A stretch of DNA of 64,000 nucleotides from a virus. The position numbers were made by a program, and so were the translations under genes. The stretch spans positions 1 through 64,000 of the IMG/VR virus record IMGVR_UViG_3300035670_000169; one strand, given 5' to 3'. Below the pieces are notes generated by a model, which searched no databases, was not told the origin of the DNA, and saw only the letters and a program-made list of their open reading frames with translations. Of this stretch, positions 6,653-15,400 are shown piece after piece; the first letter of the stretch is position 1; the number at the start of each line of letters is the position of its first letter.

Positions 6653-6881
6653 GGTTTGGTACTTCGATCTTTCGGTAGAGTACCTGAACGTAAAGTCATG
6701 GGTGAGGAAGGATGTCTACTGCATCAGTGGCTCATCCATACCACAGGACATACTAACCGATAGTCTAGCACTATCCATAATCCTAAAACAATGCTACACA
6801 AAGAAAACACAGAAGGAACAAAAGATAAGGCTAAAGAAAGTAATCAAGAAGGTTCAGCTGGGGCTTCCACCTACGAGATGA
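6636..6881 (+). CDS. hypothetical protein, TTG start, 81 aa
   Basis: No ATG is available, and the best start is TTG at 6636 (LSTPNEVWYFDLSVEYLNVKSWVRKDVYC). The protein ends with a strongly basic tail (YTKKTQKEQKIRLKKVIKKVQLGLPPTR). Support for it as a real gene comes from its stop, which overlaps the DUF3310 ATG at 6878 as ATGA, the usual arrangement in this cluster. The basic tail could bind nucleic acid. The family is unknown. Confidence 0.55.
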   Translation: MSTPNEVWYFDLSVEYLNVKSWVRKDVYCISGSSIPQDILTDSLALSIILKQCYTKKTQKEQKIRLKKVIKKVQLGLPPTR

Positions 6882-7093
6882 TCAACAGCCCAACACACTA
6901 CAACGACTTCTCTGTTGAGACGTGGGACATGATGCTACGCATATGGGGCAAGGAGCATTTCATTGCCTTCTGTGAGATCAACGCGTTCAAGTACAAGATG
7001 CGGGCTGGATCAAAACCAACTGATTCCATAGAGCAGGATATCAAGAAGGCAAATTGGTATTTAAATAAAGCAAACGAAATAAGGAACAAATGA
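6878..7093 (+). CDS. DUF3310 family protein
   Basis: The open frame runs from 6791, but residues before MINSPTHYNDF are low-complexity and antisense-like. The ATG at 6878 is preferred because it overlaps the previous stop. The 71 residues show the DUF3310 pattern: HY near the start, ETWDMMLRIWG, a central CEINAFKYKMRAGSKP (the NAxKYxxRxGxK motif) and DIKKANWYLNKA. The family is widespread in phages and its function is not known. It lies upstream of the primase-helicase, with an ATGA overlap. Confidence 0.85.
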   Translation: MINSPTHYNDFSVETWDMMLRIWGKEHFIAFCEINAFKYKMRAGSKPTDSIEQDIKKANWYLNKANEIRNK

Positions 7094-8868
7094 TGGTAAC
7101 AATCTTCAAGGATATCTACAACAAGAACGAACCACACCACGTTCACCTTGATTCCGTTTTGAAAAGAATTCAGAACGGGGCAAGCAAGGCTGTTGTAGAC
7201 AGGGTCAGGGATGGGGATGCACAAGCGAAGCTGTTGTTGCCAGTAGTTCTGTTCAGTGGAACTTTTACATCGAGGATGGACTCTGCCCTGCAAGAACACA
7301 GCGGGTATATCGTCCTTGACTTCGATAAGCTAGATGCAGAGCAGTCGAAGGATCTGCTCTCCACTGACCAATATGTCTACTCGTGTTGGGTTTCCCCATC
7401 AGGAAACGGCATCAAGGTTCTTGTTCGCATAAGTAACCCAGAGAGACACAGGGATCACTTCAGGTCGCTGAAGAAATACTTTGACATTACCTACGGGCTA
7501 GCTGTAGACGAGTCAGGAATCAACGAGTCTCGTGCCTGTTTTGAATCCTATGACCCGCAGATCGTCATCAACGACGAGAGCAAGACGTATGGTGGTCTGA
7601 GCGGGGAAGAGCAGGAACAAGAGGCTGTTATTGAAGACAGCTACACGGACTACATGAAGCTGAACTTGGCCGCAAGGATGATTCGCCTAGCCAAGGATGG
7701 GGAGAAACACAGCACCCTGCTGAAGGCCGCAAAGCTGTGTGGTGGATACATCGGTGTAAAGCGCATGGAAGAGGAGGAGGTTATCCGCGTTTTGTTTCGA
7801 GAGATACAGAAGAAGGATATAGACTCCGAAGCAAATGCTATGGCCACCATTAGGGAGGGCATAGAATATGGGAAGACCACGCCCATTCACGAGCTAGTCA
7901 GCGACGAGAAGTCTATTGAAAGGGAGATCAGGATCAACGATGGAGATATGTCGTTCATCAGTAGCGACAACAACGACTTCCATCTAATCAACGAGTTTGC
8001 CGATGGTAACATCAAGCTAGGGTTGGATACTGGCGATGACAGGATGGACGAGTTCTTCAGGTACAAGAATGAGTTCGTCATCATCAACGGCCATAGCAAC
8101 GTGGGTAAGACGACCATGGCCCTGTACATGATGGTGAATGCTTCCGTCAGGCACGGATGGAGATGGATGGTATACAGCAGTGAGAACAGCACGTGGTCTC
8201 TGAAGGCTACGCTGATGGAGTTCTGCACCAACAGGAGACTACACGACATGACCTATGAGCAGAGGAAGGCTTCGTACAAGTACGTCAACGATCATTTTAT
8301 TGTAGTTAAAAACAACGAGACGTATTCGTATGGGGATCTGATCATGTTCATGGAGAAGGTGATGCGCTACGACAAGGTGCATGCAGTTTTTATTGATCCA
8401 TACAACAGCCTGAAGATATCGATGAAGTCCAACAACATCGGTGTACACGACTACCACTACGAGGCGGCTTCAGAGTTCCTTACGTTCAGCAAGGCACACG
8501 ATATAGCTGTGTGGTTGAACATGCACGCCGTAACAGAAGCACAGCGTAGGAAGGGTGACGATAACCTTCCTATAGCCCCGTATGCTGAGGACACAGAAGG
8601 TGGGGGCAAGTTTGTGAACAGGGCAGACTGCTTTCTTACCATCCACAGAAAGATTCAGTCACCAGACCCACACGTCCGTAGGCGTACTGAGATCCACGTC
8701 CGCAAGGTGCGTGAGGTGAAGACAGGGGGACAGCCAACTCCACTCGACGAACCCCTGCTGTTTAACATCAACTCCACAATGACTGGGTTCCTATCTCTAG
8801 AAACATCAAGTGGATTGTTTGAACCGATTGTGAATCAGTTTAATATCTATAGTGATTTCAACCTTTGA
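7090..8868 (+). CDS. primase-helicase: BT4734-like N-terminal domain plus RecA/DnaB-like helicase
   Basis: This 592-residue protein has two parts. Residues about 15-170 match the BT4734-like (VirE_N-type) domain seen in Bacteroidota mobile elements: HSGYIVLDFDKLDAEQ and YSCWVSPSGNGIKVLVRI. That domain has a primase-related fold. Residues about 310-560 are a RecA/DnaB-type motor with Walker A GHSNVGKTT (334-342), Walker B-like HAVFIDPYNSL (about 428-438), and a later WLNMHAVTEAQRR segment. The layout recalls T7 gp4, which primes and unwinds at the fork. It is likely the main replication protein of the phage. It starts in an ATGA overlap with DUF3310. No DNA polymerase gene is in the window. 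Confidence 0.85.
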   Translation: MMVTIFKDIYNKNEPHHVHLDSVLKRIQNGASKAVVDRVRDGDAQAKLLLPVVLFSGTFTSRMDSALQEHSGYIVLDFDKLDAEQSKDLLSTDQYVYSCWVSPSGNGIKVLVRISNPERHRDHFRSLKKYFDITYGLAVDESGINESRACFESYDPQIVINDESKTYGGLSGEEQEQEAVIEDSYTDYMKLNLAARMIRLAKDGEKHSTLLKAAKLCGGYIGVKRMEEEEVIRVLFREIQKKDIDSEANAMATIREGIEYGKTTPIHELVSDEKSIEREIRINDGDMSFISSDNNDFHLINEFADGNIKLGLDTGDDRMDEFFRYKNEFVIINGHSNVGKTTMALYMMVNASVRHGWRWMVYSSENSTWSLKATLMEFCTNRRLHDMTYEQRKASYKYVNDHFIVVKNNETYSYGDLIMFMEKVMRYDKVHAVFIDPYNSLKISMKSNNIGVHDYHYEAASEFLTFSKAHDIAVWLNMHAVTEAQRRKGDDNLPIAPYAEDTEGGGKFVNRADCFLTIHRKIQSPDPHVRRRTEIHVRKVREVKTGGQPTPLDEPLLFNINSTMTGFLSLETSSGLFEPIVNQFNIYSDFNL

Positions 8869-8915
8869 TGAAGCAATGGGGGGCTCGGTTTTTTTTAAAA
8901 AGACTGGGCTTCCCC

Positions 8916-8946
8916 TTGACTTTCGCGTTTTCGGAGTGTAACTTTG
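8916..8946 (+). promoter_or_regulatory. Bacteroidota consensus promoter
   Basis: TTG (8916-8918), a 20-bp spacer and TAACTTTG (8939-8946) match the TTG/TAnnTTTG consensus exactly. The ATG of the resolvase gene begins only 4 bp after the downstream box, so transcription would start at or next to the ATG (leaderless mRNA). A T8 run (8889-8896) lies shortly upstream but has no good stem. Confidence 0.8.
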
Positions 8947-8950
8947 CCAA

Positions 8951-9439
8951 ATGCCAAGGCAATACGGGGCTTCGAGATCGCGGCGAACTTCCCAAACAAG
9001 TTCGCAAGCAAGATCTCGCAAAAGAGACATCGGAAGATACAAGTCCTCTCTGGAAAAGTACTGCGCCGACAGGTTGAGTGAATTAGGGATAGCTTTTTCC
9101 TACGAGGAAATGGAGTTTGAGTTGCAAAGCGGTTTTAATTATAGTGGTACATACTATAAGATGACCCCCAAGGGAAAGGAACTGCTTAACAAATCAAACA
9201 TGAATGTGCTTCCTATAAGATACACCCCAGACTTTATCGGAAAGGATAATAACTGGATTATAGAAACAAAGGGATTCTCCCCGTCTCAGCACACCTTTCC
9301 AATGAGGTGGAAGCTGTTTCTCAAACATCTTGTAGACAGCGGAAAGCCACTGCCAGCTCTGTTCATGCCAAAGAACAAGATGCAAGTGGACGAATGTGTT
9401 GAAATAATTAAAAATCTTATTAAAAATGGACAAATATAA
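8951..9439 (+). CDS. T7 endonuclease I-like Holliday-junction resolvase
   Basis: The 162-residue protein has a basic Ser/Arg-rich start and then KSSLEKYCADRLSELGIAFSYEEMEFEL. The core is IRYTPDFIGKDNNWIIETKGF, which is the PD-x(n)-ExK active site of the phage endonuclease I family (T7 gp3). The following FPMRWKLFLKHL fits the helix after it. The enzyme cuts branched DNA and helps resolve replication intermediates before packaging. Its ATG sits 4 bp behind a consensus promoter. An overlapping frame at 8865-9077 is not coding. Confidence 0.85.
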   Translation: MPRQYGASRSRRTSQTSSQARSRKRDIGRYKSSLEKYCADRLSELGIAFSYEEMEFELQSGFNYSGTYYKMTPKGKELLNKSNMNVLPIRYTPDFIGKDNNWIIETKGFSPSQHTFPMRWKLFLKHLVDSGKPLPALFMPKNKMQVDECVEIIKNLIKNGQI

Positions 9440-9656
9440 AAAGTGGTTGTCTGAGATGTACTACCTGTCTACCAGCAGGATCATTGAAGAAACAGCCTCC
9501 ATGTACGAGCGAATGCATACAGACTCTGGTGATCCAGTTGAAGATGCTGATAAGTTGAAGAAGGAGATCAAGTACTATATGCTTACGATCGCCCTTGAGA
9601 TTGACCTTGCAAGAAGTTCTCTGAATGAGTTCCTTGAGGGAAAGAAAAAGAAATGA
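9426..9656 (+). CDS. hypothetical helical protein, 76 aa
   Basis: It starts 14 bp inside the resolvase gene. The product (MDKYKKWLSEMYYLSTSRIIEETASMYERMH) is almost wholly helical and amphipathic, ending in a Lys-rich tail (EGKKKK). It has no recognised domain. It may be a small DNA- or protein-binding factor, but that is a guess. Confidence 0.65.
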   Translation: MDKYKKWLSEMYYLSTSRIIEETASMYERMHTDSGDPVEDADKLKKEIKYYMLTIALEIDLARSSLNEFLEGKKKK

Positions 9657-10125
9657 ATTCAACAAAGGGCTTGTGGTGCAAAGGCGTTTTGTAGACGCTG
9701 CCGTAAGCCTTGGGTTCACGACTAAGGACGCTACAAAATCAGAGGACATCAACGACCACGTTGACGTTTGGTTGTGGCATACAGGCAAAGGGCCGTGGGG
9801 TGTAGATGTAAAGGGTGGAGTCAGTTCCAAACAGATCTGGGTAGAGTTTAAGAATGTTGCAGGAAACCCAGGATGGATGTTTGGGAAGGCTAAAATAATT
9901 GCATTTGAAATCCCAGAGATATGTGGATTCGCTATCGTAGATAGAATAGAACTGCTTCTGTACTCACTTGATCAGGTGGAGGATGAGTTCGTCGTGAAAC
10001 GTGACGACAGCTACAAGAAGAAGTACACCAGAGCGGGGAGGAATGATGTGATTTCTTTCCTTAACATATACGATATCAGGTCTTTAGAAAGTTTTCGTGT
10101 GTGGCCATACAGCACGGATTTTTGA
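9625..10125 (+). CDS. PD-(D/E)XK-like protein, 166 aa
   Basis: It starts 32 bp inside the previous gene (MSSLRERKRNEFNKGLVVQRRFVDAAVSLGF). A conserved-looking core reads DINDHVDVWLWHTGKGPWGVDVKGG, then IWVEFKNVAGNPGWMFGKAKIIAFEIP. D-x(n)-VDVK and VEFK fit the PD-(D/E)XK nuclease layout, in which the protein takes part in DNA cutting or recognition. I am sure of the pattern, less so of activity. It lies between the resolvase and ribonucleotide reductase genes. Confidence 0.6.
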   Translation: MSSLRERKRNEFNKGLVVQRRFVDAAVSLGFTTKDATKSEDINDHVDVWLWHTGKGPWGVDVKGGVSSKQIWVEFKNVAGNPGWMFGKAKIIAFEIPEICGFAIVDRIELLLYSLDQVEDEFVVKRDDSYKKKYTRAGRNDVISFLNIYDIRSLESFRVWPYSTDF

Positions 10126-10160
10126 GCTATCTTAGCTGCCTTTCCTAAAATATTTTCCTT

Positions 10161-12056
10161 ATGAAAACACAAGATTTGTCCACGATTCCGTGGGGCGAAG
10201 TAGGTTACCCTGTGTTCAAAAGAACCTATGCAAGGGCGCTTGGAGACAGAACAGAGGAGTGGCCAGAGACCGTTCAGAGGGTCATCACCGCGTGTAACGA
10301 ACAGCTTAATTGTGGCTTTACTCCAGACCAGCAGGAGGAGTTGAGAGAGATCATGCTGTCCTTGAAAGGCACAGTGGCGGGGAGATTCCTATGGCAACTT
10401 GGGACACAGACAGTAGACAAGCTAGGTCTACCATCGCTTCAGAACTGTGCCTTCGTGGTGGTGGATCATCCAATTAGGCCATTTACTTGGGCATTTGAGA
10501 TGCTCATGCTTGGCAGTGGTGTAGGATTCAACATCCAGAGAGAGAACGTAGAGGAACTTCCTCGTCCATGGGCAAATGTCAAGATCACAAGATTAGATCA
10601 GAACGATGCTGACTTTATTGTCCCAGATAGCAGAGAGGGTTGGGTTGAGCTACTCAGAAGAGTCCTTGAGGCTTCATTTATTTATGGGAAAGGATTTTCG
10701 TTTGCCACACATCTGATTCGTTCCAAGGGTTCTCCCATCAAGGGATTTGGGGGAACTGCCTCTGGCCCAGAAGATCTCGTATGGGGAATGATGGAGATAA
10801 ACAAAATTCTAAACTCCAAGAACGGCCAGTACCTCAAGCCAGTAGACTGTCTCGACATCATGAATATCATCGGTCGTATAGTGGTGGCTGGTAACGTTAG
10901 ACGTTCGGCACAGATTGCTATCGGTGATGCAGACGATGTGGAGTACCTGAATGCCAAGCGTTGGGATCTTGGTAACGTCCCTAACTGGAGAGCTATGTCG
11001 AACAACAGCGTTGTGTGTAGTAACATTGACAAGGTTCACGAATCGTTCTGGGACGGATACAACGGCAATGGCGAACCATATGGTATTATAAACCTGAGTG
11101 CTACTCGCCGTATGGGGAGAACTGGTGAGACGCAGTACCCAGATCCAGACGTACAGGGATTCAACCCTTGTGCAGAACAGGGACTTGCTAACTTCGAAAC
11201 TTGTTGCCTCGCAGAGATCTACCTTCCCAACATAGAATCATACGAGGAGTTGAAGAAGGTGGCAACGTACCTGTACAGGATCAACAAGCACAGCCTTGCC
11301 ATCAAGTGCGCTATAAAGGAAACAGAACACATCGTCCACAAGAACATGCGGATGGGGATAGGTGTAACTGGATACCTTCAGGCTACAGAAGAACAACGTT
11401 TGTGGCTTTCTGATTGTTATAACTACCTTAGAGAATATGACAAAGAATACTCTCGCCTTGCTGGATTCCCTAGAAGTATTAAGCTCACCACGGTTAAGCC
11501 ATCTGGAACACTTAGTCTTCTCGCTGGCGTTACACCAGGAGCACATCCTGCCTATAGTCAATTCTACATCAGGAGAATTAGGATGGCCTCAAATAGCCCT
11601 CTTGTTAGAGCAGCAAAAAATGCTGGTTATCCAGTAGAGTTTGTAAGGAACTTTGACGGCACAGAAGATCACAGCACAGAGGTTGTCAGCTTCCCCTGCA
11701 AGTTTCCCAAAGGGACAACCCTAGCTGCCGACATGTCTGCTATAGATCAGCTTGAGGTTATCAAGAGGTTGCAGAAGGAATGGTCAGACAACGCTGTGTC
11801 TGTGACAATCTATTACAGACTGGAGGAACTTGAAACTATCAAGCAGTGGCTGAGAGAGAATCTTGATGTAGTGAAGTCTGTTTCTTTCTTGTTGCATTCT
11901 GACCACGGCTTTGATCAGGCCCCTTTGGAAGAGATTACCGAGGAGGAGTACAACAAGATGTCAGCGATGGTGCAACCTCTTGTGTCTATTGACGGCATAG
12001 GATTTGATGACGTTGACATAGCTGATTGTGATACTGGAGCATGCCCAGTACGATGA
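10161..12056 (+). CDS. nrdJ: adenosylcobalamin-dependent class II ribonucleotide reductase (RTPR-like)
   Basis: The 631-residue protein matches the monomeric class II enzyme of Lactobacillus leichmannii. C96 in LQNCAFV corresponds to C119 there. N335-P-C337-A-E339 holds the thiyl cysteine and its glutamate (C408, E410). C348 in FETCCLAEI matches C419, with the same spacing of 11. GNVRRSAQIAIGD and TVKPSGTLSLLAGVTPGAHPA are family hallmarks. The C-terminal DCDTGACPVR has the CxxxxC shuttle pair (C623, C628). It reduces ribonucleotides using B12 and external thiols. It is about 100 residues shorter than the L. leichmannii enzyme. A weak promoter-like TATCTTAG lies at 10128. A terminator follows at 12117. 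Confidence 0.95.
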   Translation: MKTQDLSTIPWGEVGYPVFKRTYARALGDRTEEWPETVQRVITACNEQLNCGFTPDQQEELREIMLSLKGTVAGRFLWQLGTQTVDKLGLPSLQNCAFVVVDHPIRPFTWAFEMLMLGSGVGFNIQRENVEELPRPWANVKITRLDQNDADFIVPDSREGWVELLRRVLEASFIYGKGFSFATHLIRSKGSPIKGFGGTASGPEDLVWGMMEINKILNSKNGQYLKPVDCLDIMNIIGRIVVAGNVRRSAQIAIGDADDVEYLNAKRWDLGNVPNWRAMSNNSVVCSNIDKVHESFWDGYNGNGEPYGIINLSATRRMGRTGETQYPDPDVQGFNPCAEQGLANFETCCLAEIYLPNIESYEELKKVATYLYRINKHSLAIKCAIKETEHIVHKNMRMGIGVTGYLQATEEQRLWLSDCYNYLREYDKEYSRLAGFPRSIKLTTVKPSGTLSLLAGVTPGAHPAYSQFYIRRIRMASNSPLVRAAKNAGYPVEFVRNFDGTEDHSTEVVSFPCKFPKGTTLAADMSAIDQLEVIKRLQKEWSDNAVSVTIYYRLEELETIKQWLRENLDVVKSVSFLLHSDHGFDQAPLEEITEEEYNKMSAMVQPLVSIDGIGFDDVDIADCDTGACPVR

Positions 12057-12116
12057 AGCATATGTCTCAATGCTGGGTTAGCCAGCTGTATCATTTCGGT
12101 ACATGCAAATAAGACG

Positions 12117-12142
12117 AAAGGGGCGCAAGCCCCTTTCTTTTT
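12117..12142 (+). terminator. rho-independent terminator of the plus-strand early operon
   Basis: AAAGGGGC, loop GCAA, GCCCCTTT and then CTTTTT. It is a perfect 8-bp stem with a GNRA-type loop, 60 bp after nrdJ stops. The 60-bp spacer also holds a small GCTGG/CCAGC hairpin. Confidence 0.9.
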
Positions 12143-12182
12143 GCCCACAGGTTAAATAACGGGCAGGTATATTGAGGATAGA

Positions 12183-12323
12183 TTACTTTTCGGTTCTCTT
12201 TATCTTTCGTTCTTGCTTCAGCATCTCTGCCGTTGGTTTCTTCCCAGATCCTATGTTGGCCCTGATGTTATCCCACAGTCCCCTTCTGGAATATGTCCCG
12301 TCCTTTCTCTTTAGTAGCTTCAT
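12183..12323 (-). CDS. small conserved basic phage protein, 46 aa
   Basis: The frame opens at 12371, but the ATG at 12323 gives MKLLKRKDGTYSRRGLWDNIRANIGSGKKPTAEMLKQERKIKRTEK. I recognise the GLWDNIRA-x(n)-GSGKKPTxEMLxQExKI pattern as a recurrent small basic protein in Bacteroidota phages, usually in the structural region. It is probably virion-associated, with no assigned function. A TAGCTTTG box lies at 12369-12376 on this strand, about 45 bp upstream. It is the last gene of the minus-strand block. Confidence 0.75.
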   Translation of the reverse strand: MKLLKRKDGTYSRRGLWDNIRANIGSGKKPTAEMLKQERKIKRTEK

Positions 12324-12408
12324 GTGTATAAATGATTGTTGGTGTGAATTGGCCAGCTTGTATATTAGCAAAGCTAACGAGAATTAGCTTGTTTGTTTGT
12401 TTGTAATG

Positions 12409-12445
12409 AGGGAGGTCCCAACGGGGGTCTCCCTTATTTTCTTTT
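12409..12445 (+). terminator. second plus-strand terminator at the convergent junction
   Basis: AGGGAG pairs with CTCCCT around an inner CCC/GGG, followed on the plus strand by TTATTTTCTTTT. The minus strand lacks a U-run after the stem, so it stops plus-strand transcripts from running into the late genes. It overlaps the very end of the 12434-16543 gene. Confidence 0.65.
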
Positions 12446-15400
12446 CATAGGTGACACTCTACCTATTTTCCTTTGTTTGTTGACAGTAAACTTGCCACCC
12501 TGCTCAAACGATCTGTACTCTGCGTCTTTCCTTGAGAACTTCTCTGGTATATCAAACTCATACCATGGGACGTTATTTTCATCTGTCACAACCCTGACTT
12601 CGACACCAAGCTCCCGTTGAATCAGTTTTGGCCACTCTGAGTATGAATCCCTTACGTATTGATACCCGTTTTCTTTGAAATTAGGGGATAGATCCTCTTT
12701 ACCAGCGGCTTGTATTTCATCATCTGTAAATGGCCTTCCATCATAAACCACAGCACCAAGTCTGTCTGTACCATATCTTTGAATTATAGTTGTTGCTGCT
12801 GGAGTTGGTATTCGTATTGTTGTTTGACCCCCATTAACAGCCTGTTGTATCAGATTGTATAGTTGTGTTCTTTTATACACCCTTCCTCCAGGGACGTCTT
12901 TTTGAAAAAGTTTTTGTCCAGGCGTAAATGATTCTTGGGTAACACCTTGGAGCTTTCTCTGCTGAAGCATGTCTGATTGCAATTCTGTTGCCGTCATAAT
13001 CCACGGCTCATCTTGGGACACAAACACTCTAGTATGAAACATGTTGTTGACTACACTCTGAGATCCAAAGTCAGATTCATTTAGAGAGTAGTCTTGATCT
13101 TGCCAGTGATTTGCAATCCCCTGCTTAAGACCAAGATTTTTTGCAATCCATTCATTTGGAACACTTACAAGTGAAGAAACACCAACGTTGAATTTCTTTC
13201 CAACAAACTCTTTTTTTATTGGCTTTAGTGGTGACTTGGGTCTTGCCTTGTTGGCAGCATTTGCTATGTCAGACGACAGCATTAACGGACCTCTTATTGG
13301 ACCTGGTTTTTTGTTAAATGCTTTTTTAGCCGTTTCTGTAACAAGGCTTGCTGGTTTTTTTTCACCAGCAAATCCGTTTAAAGTTTGAGCATTCATAATA
13401 AAATCAATTGGCCCATACATGTTTAATCTCCTATAGTCTGTCATTGCCTTTGCATTGTTCTTTAATGCTATGGCAATATTCCTTTTCATCAATTCAATTT
13501 GAGCTGCCGTTCTGCTAACCCTCGCAGATGTCGCAATTCTGTAACTTGCTGCAAGGGTTACAGCTGGAGCGTAATTTCTTAAAGACGAATTCAACCATTC
13601 ATCACTTACTTTTACTCCAGATGCGTCAGCTAATGCAATTATTGAATAAATAAGCGAATTCACATTATCATCAGTCCATCCATCGCGCCTGCCATCAGGG
13701 TAAAAACTGGCAGGACTTGTTAATACGCGATCATACCAATGTTCGTTATCTCTGGTCTGGATATCATTCAATAATAGATGAAGATCGTCGTAATAGGCAG
13801 AACTAGCCTCTATGGATTCCGCTGTTAGCCTTGTTGAGAAATTCGACGCGCCTGGGGCCGAAGGATAGATAATTTGTTGCGCTAAATCTCTAGCCATTTC
13901 ATATGAAAACTCCCTGTTGTATGTTTTTGCATAAGAAATTGCATATGTGATTGGATCAACAACAGACTCAAATATGAGCAATTCACCATTCTTGTCAGGC
14001 ATATAGAATTTGTGTACAAGTCCACTTAAGTTTTCGCTGATGAACTCAAACATTTGTTTATCTACCCCCCCATAGTCAAGTTGCTCTGGTGTTATCTGGT
14101 CTATTTTTTCCCTAACAAATTCAAATGGAGTTACGCCGTCAATAATCTTTCTATAATTTACTTCGTCAATATCACTTGCATTATATAATTGAGCTATTGT
14201 GTCTCTATATCCTTTGGAAACAATCTCATCTGTACGCATCATTACATATTGATTTATTTCCTCTTGAGGGCGATCTAACCCATATTCAAGTTCAGCGTTA
14301 TTTTTATCCCCCCATCTTATTTCATCTGGATTTATACCAACATCAGAGAGTTTTTTAACTATATTGCCAGCTCTACGGCCTATTATGCCATTTAGCGAAT
14401 CGACCTCTGACATCATGTCGATCGCGTATTGTGTAGCATAGTCAATCTTTAATTCTATACCAGACGATGTTTTAGGAAAAACTAATTTGAAATCATCACT
14501 TAAATATCGAGCATCTTCCAAAGACTTTAATAACAAAAAACTTGAATTCAACAATTCAGTCATAACATTGATTTTTCTCTCCGCACCTATAAGCATGTTA
14601 TTTAAATTGGATGCGTCAATTGCTCTTTCGTCTATCCTTGAAGGCTGACCAGCTATAAATTGCGATCTGTCAATTGTTGTGTCTAGGTATTGACTAAATT
14701 CTGGGATTATTTCAAGCGGTTTTTCTCGATTAAATGATTCAAATGGAGTATAGTATAAAGAAGTTGATATGCTATCAATGTCATTTCCGTTAAATAAAGT
14801 ATCTGTTGCCTTTTGAAGCAACATGACAGACTCTCTCTTCGCCCTAGATAGTTGATCAAAATAACTTAAATCCATAGACATTATTTCATCTATACTTAGG
14901 TCCTCTATAGATGAAATTCGTCTTGTAATGTCACTAAACTCCATCCCTCTTGAAGCAAGAAAACTTTCAGCGTTCCCGTTAAAATCACTATCTATTATTT
15001 CTTTTACAAATGGAAGGTATAATGAAATACGATCGTCTTCAAATCCTGCTCTTGCGTAGATGGAAAACAAATTAGCTATATCTTCATCAGACGTTGCGTT
15101 CCAAGACCCAAGGGCAGCTTGAACAACACCGTCTACTTCAAAAGAGTTATTAGCTGATTCAGAGGGAAGAAGAAACATCCTTTGTTCAGGATCTATTTCA
15201 ATCTTTTTGTCCGAAAACATATTTTCCATCAGAAATGGCGCTACTGAATTTGAAGCACTGACTTCGCTTTTTGGATCATATGTCATAGGGAAAAGTTTCC
15301 CAAAATCAAGATTTGCTTCAGCGTTTGGTGACAGCTCTAATGTTTTTAAAAACAGATAACCCAGTGAACCGTAATAATCATCATCAATGCTTATTGCATT

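Noticed and set aside
6791-6877. N-terminal extension of DUF3310 (MLHKENTEGTKDKAKESN...)
   Set aside because: It is low-complexity and covered by the preceding gene. The family starts at about MINSPTHY, where the ATGA overlap lies.
8865-9077. 70-codon frame MMKQWGARFFLKRLGF...
   Set aside because: It runs through a T8 tract and a consensus promoter and overlaps the start of the resolvase gene in another frame.
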